Shown here: piece by piece, positions 45,165 through 58,220 of the stretch
Position numbering within the stretch: the first letter of the stretch is position 1
Layout: each line of letters begins with the position of its first letter
DNA from: Labyrinthula sp. Ha
Taxonomy: Eukaryota; Sar; Bigyra; Labyrinthulida; Labyrinthulaceae
Direction: 5' to 3'
NCBI GenBank assembly: GCA_015227615.1
Contig: JAALGZ010000073.1
Location: 48,403-112,402, forward strand
Length of the DNA: 64,000 nt
Notes under the pieces: generated by a model
Seen by the model: the letters and a program-made list of their open reading frames with translations, nothing else
Databases searched by the model: none
What the model was told of the DNA's origin: nothing
Made by a program: the position numbers and the translations under genes

Positions 45165-48100
45165 ATGGAGGATGAAAAGCAAGGTTTTGAGGAAGAAAAA
45201 GTGTTTGAGTGGTTAGAGGGTGTAACTTCAAATGTGACTAAGTTTATGGATGTTACAGAAACTGCGGAGAATAGCTTTCATGGTTGCCATTGTATTCGAG
45301 TTGAATCAGAAGTTCACTGTGTTGGACAAACAGTTGTCAAAGAAATAGTTGAAAAGATGAAAGAACTTGAGGCTTATTTTGATAACTTCAAGGCTGAACC
45401 ATCGGTAATTGATTCCTCTCTTGAAAAAGTCCTCGGTTTCATTTTTTCTCTAGTAACCAAGATGTTTAGTTTAGAAAACCAGCAGATTCTGAGTCAAAAC
45501 AAAGACAACGAAGAATTACTTAACAAAAGAAATATGAACCCACATCCGTTTGAGATTATACACTCTGTGTTTTCTTTAATATATGTTATATCTAAAATTA
45601 GAGGTTTGAAGGTAATTATCCCTTTTTTTCCGAACTCTACTGAGGATATGCACCTAGTGCTTTCGCTTCTTAGATCCCAAAACCTGTTACTTGCGGAGTT
45701 AAACGTGGCAAGAGTGGAGAACGTTGTAGACAAGCCTGAGAATAATTGGAAAACCGTGTATGGGTTGTTTCTTTGGCTTGCAGCACTCTCTCTTCTACCA
45801 TTTTCATTTTGTGTACTTGGCAAGACAGTAGAGACTCAGATTCTAGATCTTTGTACGAGTAACCTCAGTTTGCGAACCCCAGTTTCTCAAGCTTCGGCTT
45901 TTTGTCTTGCAAGAATGTTTCTAAGAACTGAGTTAATGGGCTCATTTTCCTCTTTTCTGGATCAGCTGACTTTACAAATCTTTGGCCTGGGTGAACAATC
46001 AGACGCTGTTACTGCTGAAGTGTACAATAAATTAAAAGTTGTTTGTTATGTTTTAAAGCTCGGGTTACCTGAAAAGGTTCGTATTGAGAGACAGCTGGTG
46101 AGTCTATGTGAAGCTGTTCATGGAGTGGATAGTAATGCGATATCTTTTAAGGCAGTTCGAGTGCAGATTCTTAAATTTGGGGGAACTTTTATACTACGTG
46201 AGCAGCTTCCCATGGGCGAAGAGTTGGAATTGATCATAGAAAGCTTACTAATTTCACTTAATGACGCTTCGACCATTGTCAGATGGAAAAGCTCTAAGGC
46301 TATAGCTGAAATTTGTGAAAAGCTTGAGCAAGAGGAGTTCGTCGAGCAAATTGTTGACAACTTAGTTTTTACTCTGGAACAAGATGACGCTGCAGGGAAA
46401 CATGGCTCACTGCTATGTTTATCCCAAATGCTGCGAAGCTGTGCACTTCAACTAGTTTTCGTTGAAAACGATGCTGAAAAGATCTTCCTTCGCAGTAAGA
46501 GATTGCTAGATTTAGTATCTAAAGCATGTGTGTATGAAAAAAGAATCGGTTACCAGGTGCTTGGGGAAAATGTACGTGATGCCGCATGCTTTTTTTACTG
46601 GAGCTTGAGTAGAACGAAGACATTCCTATGCGCGAACTCTAAAGACGTGTATAACATAATAATCAGACTGAGTCTCATCTCTATTCTTGACAGAGAAATT
46701 GCTAGTCGAAAAGCTGGTGCAGCAGCATTACAAGAGGTTATTGGAAGATGTGAAAAATCAGGCTATACAGAGGTCGAAATGGAAAGGATAATGTTATTGG
46801 GTGAACTAATTAACTTCTTTGATGTAGGAAATCGTAAAATGTGCTACGAGACTATTACCTTTCGATTGCTTGAGATGCTTAAGCTTATGCAGAAGAAAGT
46901 GAGTAAGAATGACAATGTTTATCAGAATTTTATTAATACGGTTATTTCCCACCTGTCTGAAAAGATGTTGGTCCACTGGGATGTTAACATGCGAATGCTC
47001 GCCAGCAAGTCTCTAGCTGGAATTATTTCAACTTTTCAAACTGAAATTATTGATGATTCTGTTGTCAAGTTCTATGAGCAGGCTTGTTCAGGAGGACCGG
47101 TAGAGAGACATGGAGCTCTATTATACCTATTCCACATCCTAGGTAACCATAACCTGATGATCCATTCTGACAGTTTGGTCAAACTTTGTACGCTGCCTGA
47201 GGTTTATGACAAGAAAAGGTTGTATAGGGGGAGAATCACTGAACTGGTGCGAAAATCGTTGCTTCAGCTAACAGGAGCCATTTATGAGCTAGCGATGGCG
47301 CAATCATTGGTCTTGCCAAAGGCCAAGAAAATTCTTGTGTCAATTTATGAAGGTCTTTCGAAGCCTAGCGATGATGTTCAAGAGGCTGCAAGGGTTGCCA
47401 TGAAGTTTTATTTACAATATAAAGCAAGTGTGGAGGACGTTGAACAACTCAGAAAGAATATGCAGAAAACTGTAAAAAAGCTTGTTCAAGGTTTGGGTGA
47501 CACAAACGTTGCCATACGGCGAGGATATGCACTAGGTTTGAGTAGTATTCCATATCAGTGCCTTCAGACGCCTGTAGAAACTATAGGAACTGTTATTGAT
47601 GTATTAGCTGTAAAGTCAATTCGAAGAGGATGTCGTTACAATACAGAGTTGATTAATCGGTTTCATCCCAACGAGTTGCAACATCATGCCAACCATTTTG
47701 GGAAGCCTTATTATATTTTGAATTATACAGAAGTTGATTGCAAAGAGGTTCAGGATGTTAACTTTCGATGTAACTGCGTTTCTGCTATAAAGCACATCGT
47801 TCAGTTTTATATTTTAGAAGAAACTCTCTCTTTAGACTTCAGAGAAATAATTGTGAGCAAGTTCATTATTATATCTATACTTGCCCTCCATGATTATGAA
47901 GTTGACAGAAGAGGTGACGTGGGAAGTTGGGCAAGAAAGAATGCAATAGGATGTATTGGTTCACTTCTTTCAAACGGAGGAATCAGAGAAAAGCTTCTCC
48001 TCAATGAATATTTTCCCAGTCTTGTTAATGCAATTGTGAAACAAGTCTTTGAAAGGCAAGAGTCTCTTAGATTAGGTGCCCTTAAACTTTTGAAGCAAAT

Positions 48101-48923
48101 TGAAGATATTGATGAAGCGAGTTCACTTCACACCGAGAAAAATAACACCTACCATGATTGCTTAGTTTTATTTGGAAGAGAAAATCTTCTTCCCTCTGTT
48201 ATGGAAGGGCTTGTTGGAAGCCTGGCTGACCTTAGCAAATATGTTTCTGAAAGTTCGCGCGAAGCGTTGGTGAAAGTTTTCCAAACGCATCCAGATATTT
48301 ATTCACCCCTGCAGCTCTGTTCTGATTTTGTGGTTCTTTTGCTTAAGTATTCTGGCGATGAGAAAAAAGTGAGTTCCATTTTCAAAGCACTTGGTATTGT
48401 GCTTGAGCTTCTCCCTACTCAGTGCGACCTTTCCGTAGATAAGAAGCGACAGCTTTTAGCTATTGCCAAGCATGAATTTGGAAATGGATCCAACACTGAA
48501 AAAGCTAAGAACATTATAGAGGTCTTGCCGTACATATTAAACTGTGACAATCCTGATGTCAATACAAATCTTTTCCGGATATACTTAAATGCTCTTTCCT
48601 CCAAGTACCCTGTTATCAGAAAAGTATCCGCAGATAGTTTATATTTGGCTCTGGTCCCTTTTTCTCGCATCCCTTTTATGCACAATAACCCAACGGAAGC
48701 AATGGAAGAGAGTGATATTTTGGAGGATATCAAGAACCTTGTTCTAACTTCGGAGTGGCAAAAACTAAACGCATCTGAGGCTAGAATAACAACTCGAAAA
48801 CTGGCAAGTCTAATTGGGATTACACCAAGAACTCATCTAGCCCGAGAGGAGGAGAAAGAGGTTGAGAACACCGAAGCTGCATCTTACCAAGCGTTGATCC
48901 GAGATTTAGAGCGTGGGTTATGA
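45165..48923 (+). CDS. tubulin-folding cofactor D
   Basis: TBCD binds beta-tubulin and joins the cofactor C/E supercomplex that assembles alpha/beta-tubulin dimers in the cytosol; it is a known Arl2 partner. 1,252 residues in one exon, close to the family's usual 1,190 or so, from the first ATG after the divergent promoter. Made of HEAT-type helical repeats throughout (for example LLISLNDASTIVRWKSSKAIAEI, about residue 360, and IYEGLSKPSDDVQEAARVAM). The family signature VDRRGDVGSWARKNAIGCIGSLL is present in the C-terminal half, in the place of the conserved DxRGDVGSWVR. It ends 172 bp before the convergent RhoGEF. Its presence implies a microtubule cytoskeleton. Confidence 0.93.
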   Translation: MEDEKQGFEEEKVFEWLEGVTSNVTKFMDVTETAENSFHGCHCIRVESEVHCVGQTVVKEIVEKMKELEAYFDNFKAEPSVIDSSLEKVLGFIFSLVTKMFSLENQQILSQNKDNEELLNKRNMNPHPFEIIHSVFSLIYVISKIRGLKVIIPFFPNSTEDMHLVLSLLRSQNLLLAELNVARVENVVDKPENNWKTVYGLFLWLAALSLLPFSFCVLGKTVETQILDLCTSNLSLRTPVSQASAFCLARMFLRTELMGSFSSFLDQLTLQIFGLGEQSDAVTAEVYNKLKVVCYVLKLGLPEKVRIERQLVSLCEAVHGVDSNAISFKAVRVQILKFGGTFILREQLPMGEELELIIESLLISLNDASTIVRWKSSKAIAEICEKLEQEEFVEQIVDNLVFTLEQDDAAGKHGSLLCLSQMLRSCALQLVFVENDAEKIFLRSKRLLDLVSKACVYEKRIGYQVLGENVRDAACFFYWSLSRTKTFLCANSKDVYNIIIRLSLISILDREIASRKAGAAALQEVIGRCEKSGYTEVEMERIMLLGELINFFDVGNRKMCYETITFRLLEMLKLMQKKVSKNDNVYQNFINTVISHLSEKMLVHWDVNMRMLASKSLAGIISTFQTEIIDDSVVKFYEQACSGGPVERHGALLYLFHILGNHNLMIHSDSLVKLCTLPEVYDKKRLYRGRITELVRKSLLQLTGAIYELAMAQSLVLPKAKKILVSIYEGLSKPSDDVQEAARVAMKFYLQYKASVEDVEQLRKNMQKTVKKLVQGLGDTNVAIRRGYALGLSSIPYQCLQTPVETIGTVIDVLAVKSIRRGCRYNTELINRFHPNELQHHANHFGKPYYILNYTEVDCKEVQDVNFRCNCVSAIKHIVQFYILEETLSLDFREIIVSKFIIISILALHDYEVDRRGDVGSWARKNAIGCIGSLLSNGGIREKLLLNEYFPSLVNAIVKQVFERQESLRLGALKLLKQIEDIDEASSLHTEKNNTYHDCLVLFGRENLLPSVMEGLVGSLADLSKYVSESSREALVKVFQTHPDIYSPLQLCSDFVVLLLKYSGDEKKVSSIFKALGIVLELLPTQCDLSVDKKRQLLAIAKHEFGNGSNTEKAKNIIEVLPYILNCDNPDVNTNLFRIYLNALSSKYPVIRKVSADSLYLALVPFSRIPFMHNNPTEAMEESDILEDIKNLVLTSEWQKLNASEARITTRKLASLIGITPRTHLAREEEKEVENTEAASYQALIRDLERGL

Positions 48924-49095
48924 GGAGCAAGATATGAGTCTATTACAATAATTTACTTTTCAAAAGAGTTTTTCAAGTAAACATTTAGTTATCCTATTTT
49001 TCGAATATACACAAAAGATTCAAACGAGGCTATAGCTAGAATCGAAGGTTGATAGAAACCTTTTCGCAGTTATGTCCACATGCACTGGGAGCACA

Positions 49096-51177
49096 TTATA
49101 TCGAATTATCCATTTTATTGATCTGGGTTATCAAGCTTGCAAGTGTTTTCTGAACTTTGTCTCTGGAAGGGTGAGGTATTGGTAAGTTTTTGGCTCTTCT
49201 TTCTTCTTTGCTCCCGTCTTTTATAAGCCGCTCTAGAAGAAGTTTATACGTGGGAAACTGTTTCACTGGCAAATTCAGCACACTGTCTATAGATTTTCCC
49301 TTGATGGCTTCCTTTGAGTTACTCAATTGCTGGTAGATCTGTAAAAAGTTAAGGTGCTGTGCTTGTGCCGGAATGTTTGGGTTCTTGATGTAGACAGTAG
49401 GTAATCCCGCTTCACAATCTTGTAGGAGACTAGAATATCGTTTATAATGAGCCAAATAATCTGTATATACTCGAATCAACGTCTCAGAGCATTTAGTAAC
49501 GATCTCCATAAGAATACTTACCCTACCCCCAACGATTTTTGAGTGAACTGCTCCATCAGTAAAACTAAGAACATCTAACAAGGTAACAAATGCTTTAGAA
49601 GCTCGCAATATGGAATAAAGAGGCTTGCCGAATAGTTTTTCAGCCTAAATATAAGCAAAATCAGGAAACATACTTGTCCCAGAGTTAAACCCAAAGCATT
49701 TTGCGCTTCAAACCCTACGCGGTTTCTGGCTATGGCCATTATCTCTTCTACGTAGCATGATGTGAATGTAGACAGCGTATCTGAATACTTCTTCTCTAAA
49801 CTGATGAACTCATCGACAGTATAATCCAATGGATCGTCCCATGGACCGAAATTTGGCGAAGTTGGTCTTATCCTTGGAAGAGATATTGTGGTTTCATCCA
49901 AGTATGCAGGATTAGGACCAACAATCTAGAAAATAATAGGGAGATAAATAAAATACAGCTGTGAGATCTGCGTTGGACTCAATGATTTCTTTCCATCCAA
50001 TAGGCAAGATTCTATATTTTTCCAAAACACCTTTGATGATATCTTGAAAGCTATAATACATAAACAAAGCTTCGACAATATCTGCCGAATCAGAATCTCT
50101 CAGTTTAAAAAAGAATCGAAGGGCATTTTTCAATTTTGCTCTAACCTCTTGTCTCGAGGCTGGTGCTGGCTCAAGACTCTGGCCTTGCTCATTTCTTTGC
50201 CGAGATGCTCTAGATCTATGCTTGCTTTTTGTTTTCTTTTCCTTACCACTTTTAAAGGTATTGTGCTGCTTTTTTTGCCTTGTTTTATGATTCTTAGATT
50301 TTCGCTGGCTGGAATTTCCTCTTGGTGATGCAATTTCTCGATCTGGTCTTTCAATATTGAACAATTCATTATTCGCAATAAAACTAATTTCACCACTATT
50401 ATTCTTACTTAGTTGAAATCGTAAATTTTTTTTCTCTGAATTTGAAGTCGCAACAGCTGCGCTGCGAATTGCTCTATTTTTTGGTGTACGCTTTTTCCTA
50501 TTGCTTGGTTTAAGATCATATGCAGAGTTCTCAGGGTTCAAAATCTGGTTGGATTCTTTGGTCAGTTCATAAAATACTTTTGCCAAATCATTTTTTTCAG
50601 CTCTATTTTTCACATCAAGAAAAACAAACTGTACTAAAAAACTTGCACATGAATGAAGATCATCGTTGTCTAAACCCTGAACTAAAATTTCACAAAATTG
50701 ACTTAGGAGAAAAGTTCGTCTTGGTTCCAGCTTATTAACAATAGCTTGTAAACTCTTCTTTGTCAAAGTTCTGTTTCTCTCTAGTACCAAAAGTTGAGTC
50801 TTTAGAGAAAAAGGGATTAAAGGTGGGTCAATCTGTTCCAATGAAAGCAAGAATAAGCGAACAAGTAATTCTAAGCTTTTGCCTTCAAAAAACTGAAGAA
50901 AACTTCGTTTCGCTGTCTGCCGTGGAGCTACTTTATTTTTATATTTTCTGCTAGTATTCACTTTCTGGATATTCTTACTAATTGATTTCAACTCATTTAG
51001 TTCCATTTTAGACAAAGAAGTTTCAACACCAGTTGGAGAAGAGGCTATGCTCACTATTCCATGGGCTATTCGACTAAAGTTATTGCCTTCCCCTGTTTTC
51101 ATGCAGAATAATATCGAGGGAAGCCAGCTTACAGGGTCACTTGATATATCAGGAAAGAAATCATTTAGGTTAGTCAT
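49096..51177 (-). CDS. RhoGEF (DH domain) with a RhoGAP-like N-terminal segment
   Basis: The CDS is complement(join(49096..49644, 49674..49925, 49957..51177)), 673 residues; the introns are 31 and 29 nt, both phase 0. Splicing joins ADLTA to IVGPNPAYLDETT and TLGQ to AEKLFGKPLYS. DH domain about 440-645: EFISLEKKYSDTLSTFTSCYV (CR1-like), SETLIRVYTDYLAHYKRYSSLL, and SVLNLPVKQFPTYKLLLERLI, matching the CR3 consensus LxxPVQRxPRYxLLLxxL. No PH domain follows, which is atypical. Residues 100-190 (LLVRLFLLSLEQIDPPLIPFSL ... FLLSQFCEILVQGLD) resemble the C-terminal half of RhoGAP, but the catalytic Arg loop is not seen, so this part is tentative. Residues 225-330 are Lys/Arg-rich. Probable activator of a Rho/Rac GTPase. 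Confidence 0.8.
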
Positions 51178-54100
51178 CTGTTTAACCGTGACGTTGGCTC
51201 TTGCAAATGTTTTTTTTGTATTCGTTTTTTTGTTGTTTGTAAGCTCCGTTTAACGGTAATGTAATTGTCAATGAGTCGTACCTTTTAATGTAAATTTAGT
51301 ACCGAGACTTTTTAAAAGCTGTAATTGATTCTTGTCCCGTCTCGATATTTTTTTTAAATATTGTTTTTTTATTGAATAAAGAAAAGTTGAGTTATGTAAA
51401 GAAGTAACAAAGTGTAGAGTAGAAAGAGAACACTTTGTTCATTGTTTTAATACTTGAGTAGGTATATATTTGAAGATTTTTTTGAATTTAACTTTTTGTT
51501 CAGGAATTACCAAAAGTTTACAGCAATCACAGTGAAGAATTCTTCAAAAGTATAAAATATAAGTGATATATGCTTAAGAGAAACTAGTTTACAAATAGAA
51601 GTTTCCAATTCTACATTATAACAAAAAATCGAAAAATAAGTTCATAGTAATTTAAGAACAATTAGAATGAATTATATTATGGAATACTCTCCCAACATAA
51701 GACACGATGCTTCTATGGGAACCAAAAGAAATCCAAGTACTTGTTGTTGTAGTATATTTACCAGTTATGTGTTTTGGCCTAGTGAAACTCCTTAAAGTGT
51801 TTCATTTGCCATTCCCGTGGAAATCTTTTAATGGATAAAAAGCATAGGTTCTTTTAATGTTTAATGAAGCTAAAGGTTTTAGCATTGGACAAGGTGCGCT
51901 ATAATATTGGATGAAACAAAATAAACTAATATTCAAGAAAACTTTTTAATACCAAAAACATAATTAGATTCTTGGGTTAGGCTTTGCGCTGAGATGAAAA
52001 TCAGGCAGCTACAACACATCTTAGAATTAAACATTCCCTAGGAAAAATTATATGTAATAAATTTGACTACTGGAGTCTTGTGCAACTTCCAACTCAAACA
52101 TACGATTTCAAACGTTACAGCCTAAGAAAAACATATGACTCAGAAGGCAATATACAGTTAGTTGTGGATTTATTCAAACTTGATACCCTGGACTGCGTCA
52201 AAATTGTTTTCAAGAGGAAGACAGATTATTTACATCTCAGTGAAAACAAATTGGATTTGATTCTCCATTACTCATGCGAATTTTGTAAGTCTGAATAATT
52301 GGACTCTGCTTCAACATATTTGGGACGGCAACTCCTTAGTTTAAGATCTCTCAATTATTTCCTACGAGTTCATGACTATAATGCTTCTCTCATATTCCCT
52401 TAGTTCTCTTTCCATATTCTTCATTCCAGAGCCTACTACCCTTTCAGAAAGAAAAACAAGGAAAGTATCTTAAACCTTTATGAATTTTATTGTAATGAAA
52501 TATTGTTTTTTTCGTCTCATTATTTATTAACTGGGCCTCGGGTTTCAAAATGTTTAAAAAGTTATGTTTCATTTTTGACTGTGGTCTCGTAGTGTAACAG
52601 TTCGGAGAATCTGAATTCAGTTTGTTCCAATATCCACTGTTAACCGGAATGCACTTGGGACTTCCAACATTCAAGTGTGTATGTACTTAATATCTCTACT
52701 AGCATATTATTAACGTACCGGTAAGATTTTCTAAAAATGTTTTCTTACTTTATATTATAAAAGTTCCCCTTCCATAATAACTTACGTAAGACCTATTATG
52801 ACACCACGTTCAAGTTTTCCTTCTTTCTATATTTGTAGAAAAAACCCTAGAAAGGGTACTCGGAAATATCGTTTATATCATATTTTGTGAAGAAACCAAT
52901 CCCATTTTTCATTTATAGTTTATCCGCAGATACAGTAGAGCCCCGACAAGCTATTTAACTGGGGGGGGGATGTCCCATTGTGTTCATGGAAACAAGTAGT
53001 TCTTGTACAAAACCAAGTTCTTGAAAAGTTACCTTGCCCAGCACATGTAGCACATTATCAAAAAGTAATGTACACACTATTTTCCAAGTCTTGTGCTACT
53101 ATCACAGCCCACAGATAGTTATGTTCACTACGCAGAAATCTGTAATGGTTCGCGGTGTTAGAACCGCCTCAGACTCTGTGAAAGGTAATATTATTGTGAT
53201 TCACTTGATTCATAAGAAATTTTACACTTTCTTCAGCTGCTGTGTAGCCTATGAATTCCATATTACTTGGGTTAAATGATACCACTTGAGGGGAAAGTAG
53301 AATCTAGGTAAATTAACCTGTACCAAAGAATCAAACTAAGCTTTGAGAGTCCTATGACCTTATTGAGTTGTCTTTCATTGGCTAGCCTTCGTCAAATAAT
53401 TTCTCTTGGCATAGAAATTTGTGATTGTAATCGGTTAAATTCAATACAGTTTGTTTTTTATATTCTTTCTATTTAGTACAGTATTAGTTAAGTATGGATT
53501 GATTTATTTACTTAAGCGTTGCTTTATTGAACCTATTGTGCCTTGTATGAACAAACCTCTAGTGAACTAACTGTTCTTTTTATTTAACAATCGTACATAT
53601 AGTGTCTTGACGACACTATTAGTTCATAGGGCACTAAATATAACTACCTTAAATAAAATAGGTTATTACTTCCTCCTAACTGCTATGTTGCAATTTTTTT
53701 ATGATAAACTGTCCAATGGATTGGGGATTTTCTGAAGAAAACTGTAGACCTTGGTTACTTAATGTTTCTTTATTTTTTTCTGTTCGAAAACATAACTAAC
53801 AAATGTGTCGCTGCCATAAACTATTATAGCAGATCTAACTCCTTAGCTGCTTTTCAATACTGTATATGCTAAATATAATTTAACCACAGGGTGATCCAAC
53901 TGACTCTAACACAGACTTGAGGAACACATAATTGTTTCTTGAAGCAAAATGATGTTCAGAATTTTATAATCTCTAGATGCAGTTCTCGAAAATCTTGTAT
54001 GGATACCTATACTATAACAGATTAGTGCAATGGTCCACAACCTAATCTTTGCGAAATGCAACCAATACACATTAACTATGCAGCCTCTCAAGTAATCAAG

Positions 54101-57100
54101 TTCTTCACGTCATCAAGATTGTGTGAAGAATTTCATAAAATTCTTAAAAGTCAAGTGCACGAACAATATCTCCGCCCAATATAAGAGAGTAACTGAAATT
54201 TTGCAGCAACATGTACCCAGGCTGAAGTCTCAAGAGATCTAGGTGAACGATTGTTACCCGATTGTTCATATTTAATATGGAGTTTCTGCCGAGCCACGTA
54301 TCGTATCCGAGGTTTAATAGAAGGAAGAATCAATAAATTCAGCGTCAGCAGTCAATGGAAGGGTGCAGGAACAAGATTTACACCCCATATTTTTTGTTCC
54401 TATTAGCATTGATGAAGAACATATGCGTTCATGTCCGTCAACTTTGACTACTATATTATTTCTTGTATTAAACTTTTCTCAAAGCATTTAGGGCACAAAC
54501 TTGAGTCGTAGATTTTATTAACAAGAATATGGAGTTTAAAAGTCAAAACTAGAAAGAAATCTATATTAATGTTTTAAGCACACTGAAATCGTATTTTTCT
54601 AACCTACAGTATGGGGTCTTGTAGAATTACTGGATTAATAAAGAGGAAGTCCCTGTTTAGGTAATGGATTCTGCTTTGAACACAATAAAAATATTATGTT
54701 AACTAATCTCCTTATTGATGTCAAGCTCTTGCTCCTTAATATTGTGAATCACATCATACTTAAGTACTTTTAAAATTCTTTCTTTCTTCTAGCATATTAC
54801 CGAGAGGTCAGTATGGCTGCACCATTCCATAAATGATGGTCAAATTTCTGCATATGAACTCGAGCTTTTCCTGGTAATTCATATTAATCCATGAAAAAAG
54901 TTAAATCTAGTATATTTTTATTCTTATTTTTCTTCCCTACATCTTTAATAATTCTTAGAATTTTGTATAGGAACGAACCGCATCTTTCACCAGATAGTAT
55001 AAATTACTTATTTATAAGTATTTAGAAATATTCAAACATCTATTTAACGTATTAAATTGGGTTACTGTTGTACTACAAACATAGCTCTTGTTAGCCAAAA
55101 ATGTATGTGTAACTTAGGAAACTTATACAAATAGAAGACATGCGTCAATCTGGTCATAACAACGGCAAAAGTTCATAAACAAGATTTGTATGGACAATTT
55201 AATCCTTTAAGCAAAAACCATAAGTTCAAATATGAAAGTTATCTTTAGTACAGTAACAAATAGTTTTCTCATCAAAACAAGGAGTTTAAGATCTTAAAGA
55301 CAGAACCACCATCTAGTATATCACAGTTTCATTCGTAGAGTATGGTATACTGGGAGAGCACTCCTTCTTTTTAGATAGCCATAGGAAAAATCATTTTTTT
55401 CTGAACTAAAATGTTTTTTTTCGTGTTTCTATCATGGTAAATGCATTAAACACAGGTGGCCAGGAAATTATGAAGTGATTAGCGACTCTTTTGCATTAAG
55501 GGTACATGCAATAATCTCTTGCATATCAGAAATCTTGTCTTGGTTCTAAAATCCATAAGATAGTATAATGTATTTACCGTCGCTACGTCATATTGACATT
55601 ATGCAAAGAATGCCCAGGAGCGGATATTATGAGATACTTAGTTATGCTGCATCTTTTCTAAGTCCGCTTAGAAAGAAATATCGTGCTCATAGCGGTTGAC
55701 TGCAAGCACAACTTCTTCAAGCCACGAGACGCTGTTGAATTCTTACTACACCAGATTAAATCTAGTATACATATTGAGCAAATTCCTGTTCCCAAATTCT
55801 GTTTAAACTGAAAAAAATCCATAAATCATTATTGTTTCAGATAAATTTCTCACATTTAAGATATTCTTGAATATAAGATTTAATGTTCAGTTTCGTCGCA
55901 AATAATATAGTTAGTTTATAAACGTATTCATTCATACTTTAATAGAACATGAATCCTCATCAAGAGAAGTTATTAACCTTGATACATAAGCACAAGTTTC
56001 CTAGCAATTGGGATAAATTTGAATAAATAATGTACAGAACATGTAGCATGAGTGAGTTGAAATAGTTATGGGAAAACAAAAAGGGAAACGAAACAATTGA
56101 CCTACATATAGTGGTAATAGCTGCTGATGGGGGTGACACACAGTCGAAAATTATGAAGAACTCACTGGGCAACAAAAGTAAAAGTAATCCACCATGAAAA
56201 ACGCGGAAAGTCCTGAGACTTAAACATTCTCATTACTAAGATCAACGTAAGGGCAAGTCAAAACGTACTAGATACAATTAAAAATACTAGTAAGGTACAG
56301 TCATAAATATGTGTCGCCGATATTGGTATTCTCCCATATACTAAGTAATTGTTTCGAAAGAAAAACTCTCCTTCACGCCTCGGCATACAGAACAAATAAA
56401 AGGTGATAAGATGTAAGGTTCCACTGGATACATCTCGGAAGAAGTTAATGCTCTAAAGCTATACTAAAGGGAATTGGTAAGTACTTCCCAGTGTTTCATT
56501 TGGCGTGATAATTATCCTTTGTATATTTCTTAAGGAACAAAAGAGATCAATAGTTCGTCGTGCTTGGGGCTGTGGTATTGCGCGGTACACATCTGCAGAT
56601 TTGGAGCGAGCTGAGTTAAATACTGTAAAAGTCCATAGGTGCACATAATTCTAGTCAACTATATAAGTCATTGCGTGTTCTTCGAAACATCAACACAAAT
56701 TAGAGGCTTAACTAATATAGTATATTAATAACCGAAAACACATATATTTCTTGAATGGCATAAGAATCATTGAAACCCCTAGTTATCGGTGAATCTCATG
56801 AACTTGATGAGTATATTTACAGAAAAGAATACAAGTTGAGCTTAATTAATAGTAACATTCTTTTTGAGCCTATTTCTCACATGAGAACCTCTATTTATTT
56901 CTAAATTATCTTTTCTAAGCGAGATTTGATGGATAGTCAAATAGTACCAACCTTGCAAGATACGTCGATCAGGAAGTTATTAAGGATTGTGGTACCTGTT
57001 TACAAATTTTTCCTTTGTCTCCATGCAACCAAGCTCTTTTTTTCTTCTGTGCATGGTAGTATGATGCCGTATGGCATTTTGGCATCGGATTTGATTGAAT

Positions 57101-58220
57101 TCCACAATCATTATTTCAAGTTTGTTTTTGTTATCGGCATCAATGGGAAAATTGAGCTTTTGACATATATCGGGTGACTCTGATATTACTCCGATTATTA
57201 AATGATTATCAGCACTTCACGAAAATTTTGGGGTATTTCCATGTTGATGTATTATAGCTAGCAGCTGTCGAGTTAAGCCTTAATATAGAATATAAGCGAG
57301 AGCAATTTTCAAGAGATACAAACGTCCGCAGAGGTATTCCGAAACCATTAGGAAGTACGCCAATAGTTAAGGAATTATCGCAATAATTTAATATGAAAAC
57401 TATGGGCTAAGAATTTAAAGCTAAATTCTCTTTTAACCACAACCGATCGTCAGTGACATGTCCAACGGTGGGTATAAGGACAAATCCAGTTTAATGTCCT
57501 GGTAAATGGAAAATGCAGTTACTCAATTAAAACGCAGTAACAAGGTTCCGAAAATGCATGTATGAATGAGAACATAATAGCAGCGGCAAATAAACATCTA
57601 TAAAACATCCTTGAGGTGAAAGTTTGGCTTTGCCTTAGTGGCTGATATCTAGTCTAGCCTCTGATGTGATTGTTTCCACGGCTTCGACTCATACAAATAC
57701 TCCTCAATCTTGACTTGAAAGTAAATTATTCAGCCGCAGCTGCGACAATTAAGTATTCTAATCGACCTACGGACATTGGATATTGTGCTCAAAAACAAGT
57801 AATATTAAATTACCCTACCTGAGTTCTAAAACTAGTTTGCAGGATAAGAGGCATAAAAGGTATGTGAATAATTGTTCTTTGGACAAATTGACAATCAAAC
57901 CACCACTTCCCAGGGTATATTTTTTTTTGAATGGTTGCAAAGCAACAAATTAAGAATATTGTGTGTTTTCGCTAGGTATCAGCCTCTATTAAACATCAAT
58001 AATCTTATGTCATGTATCGAACATTGAGCTCTATAGGAAAAGTTGGTACAAATTTCTTATCACCTGTAGCAAGTGATTAAGTTCTAGAGCCAGCGGATGA
58101 AATGGAACTTCGTCGCAACATTACAATTAGAACTCAACAAATGATCAAAAAACAAATATATAGAAACAACTCAAACATGACCTATATACTAAGTATAGGT
58201 ACAATACCATACACGCAAAA
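51178..58220. other. 7-kb gap without recognised genes
   Basis: Largest gene-free stretch. Small frames at 52080-52298 (non-ATG start), 53034-53279 and 56926-57177 show no family motifs. A tRNA-like string near 52580-52625 (TCGTAGTGTAACAGTT) resembles an A-box, but no paired arms follow. No LTRs or terminal repeats seen. Confidence 0.5.

Noticed and set aside
52080-52298. 72-codon frame with protein-like composition
   Set aside because: Starts at GTG, has no ATG before it, no motif, and lies alone in a long gap.
52575-52650. tRNA-like A-box string TCGTAGTGTAACAGTT
   Set aside because: No matching T arm or acceptor pairing follows; the cloverleaf cannot be closed.
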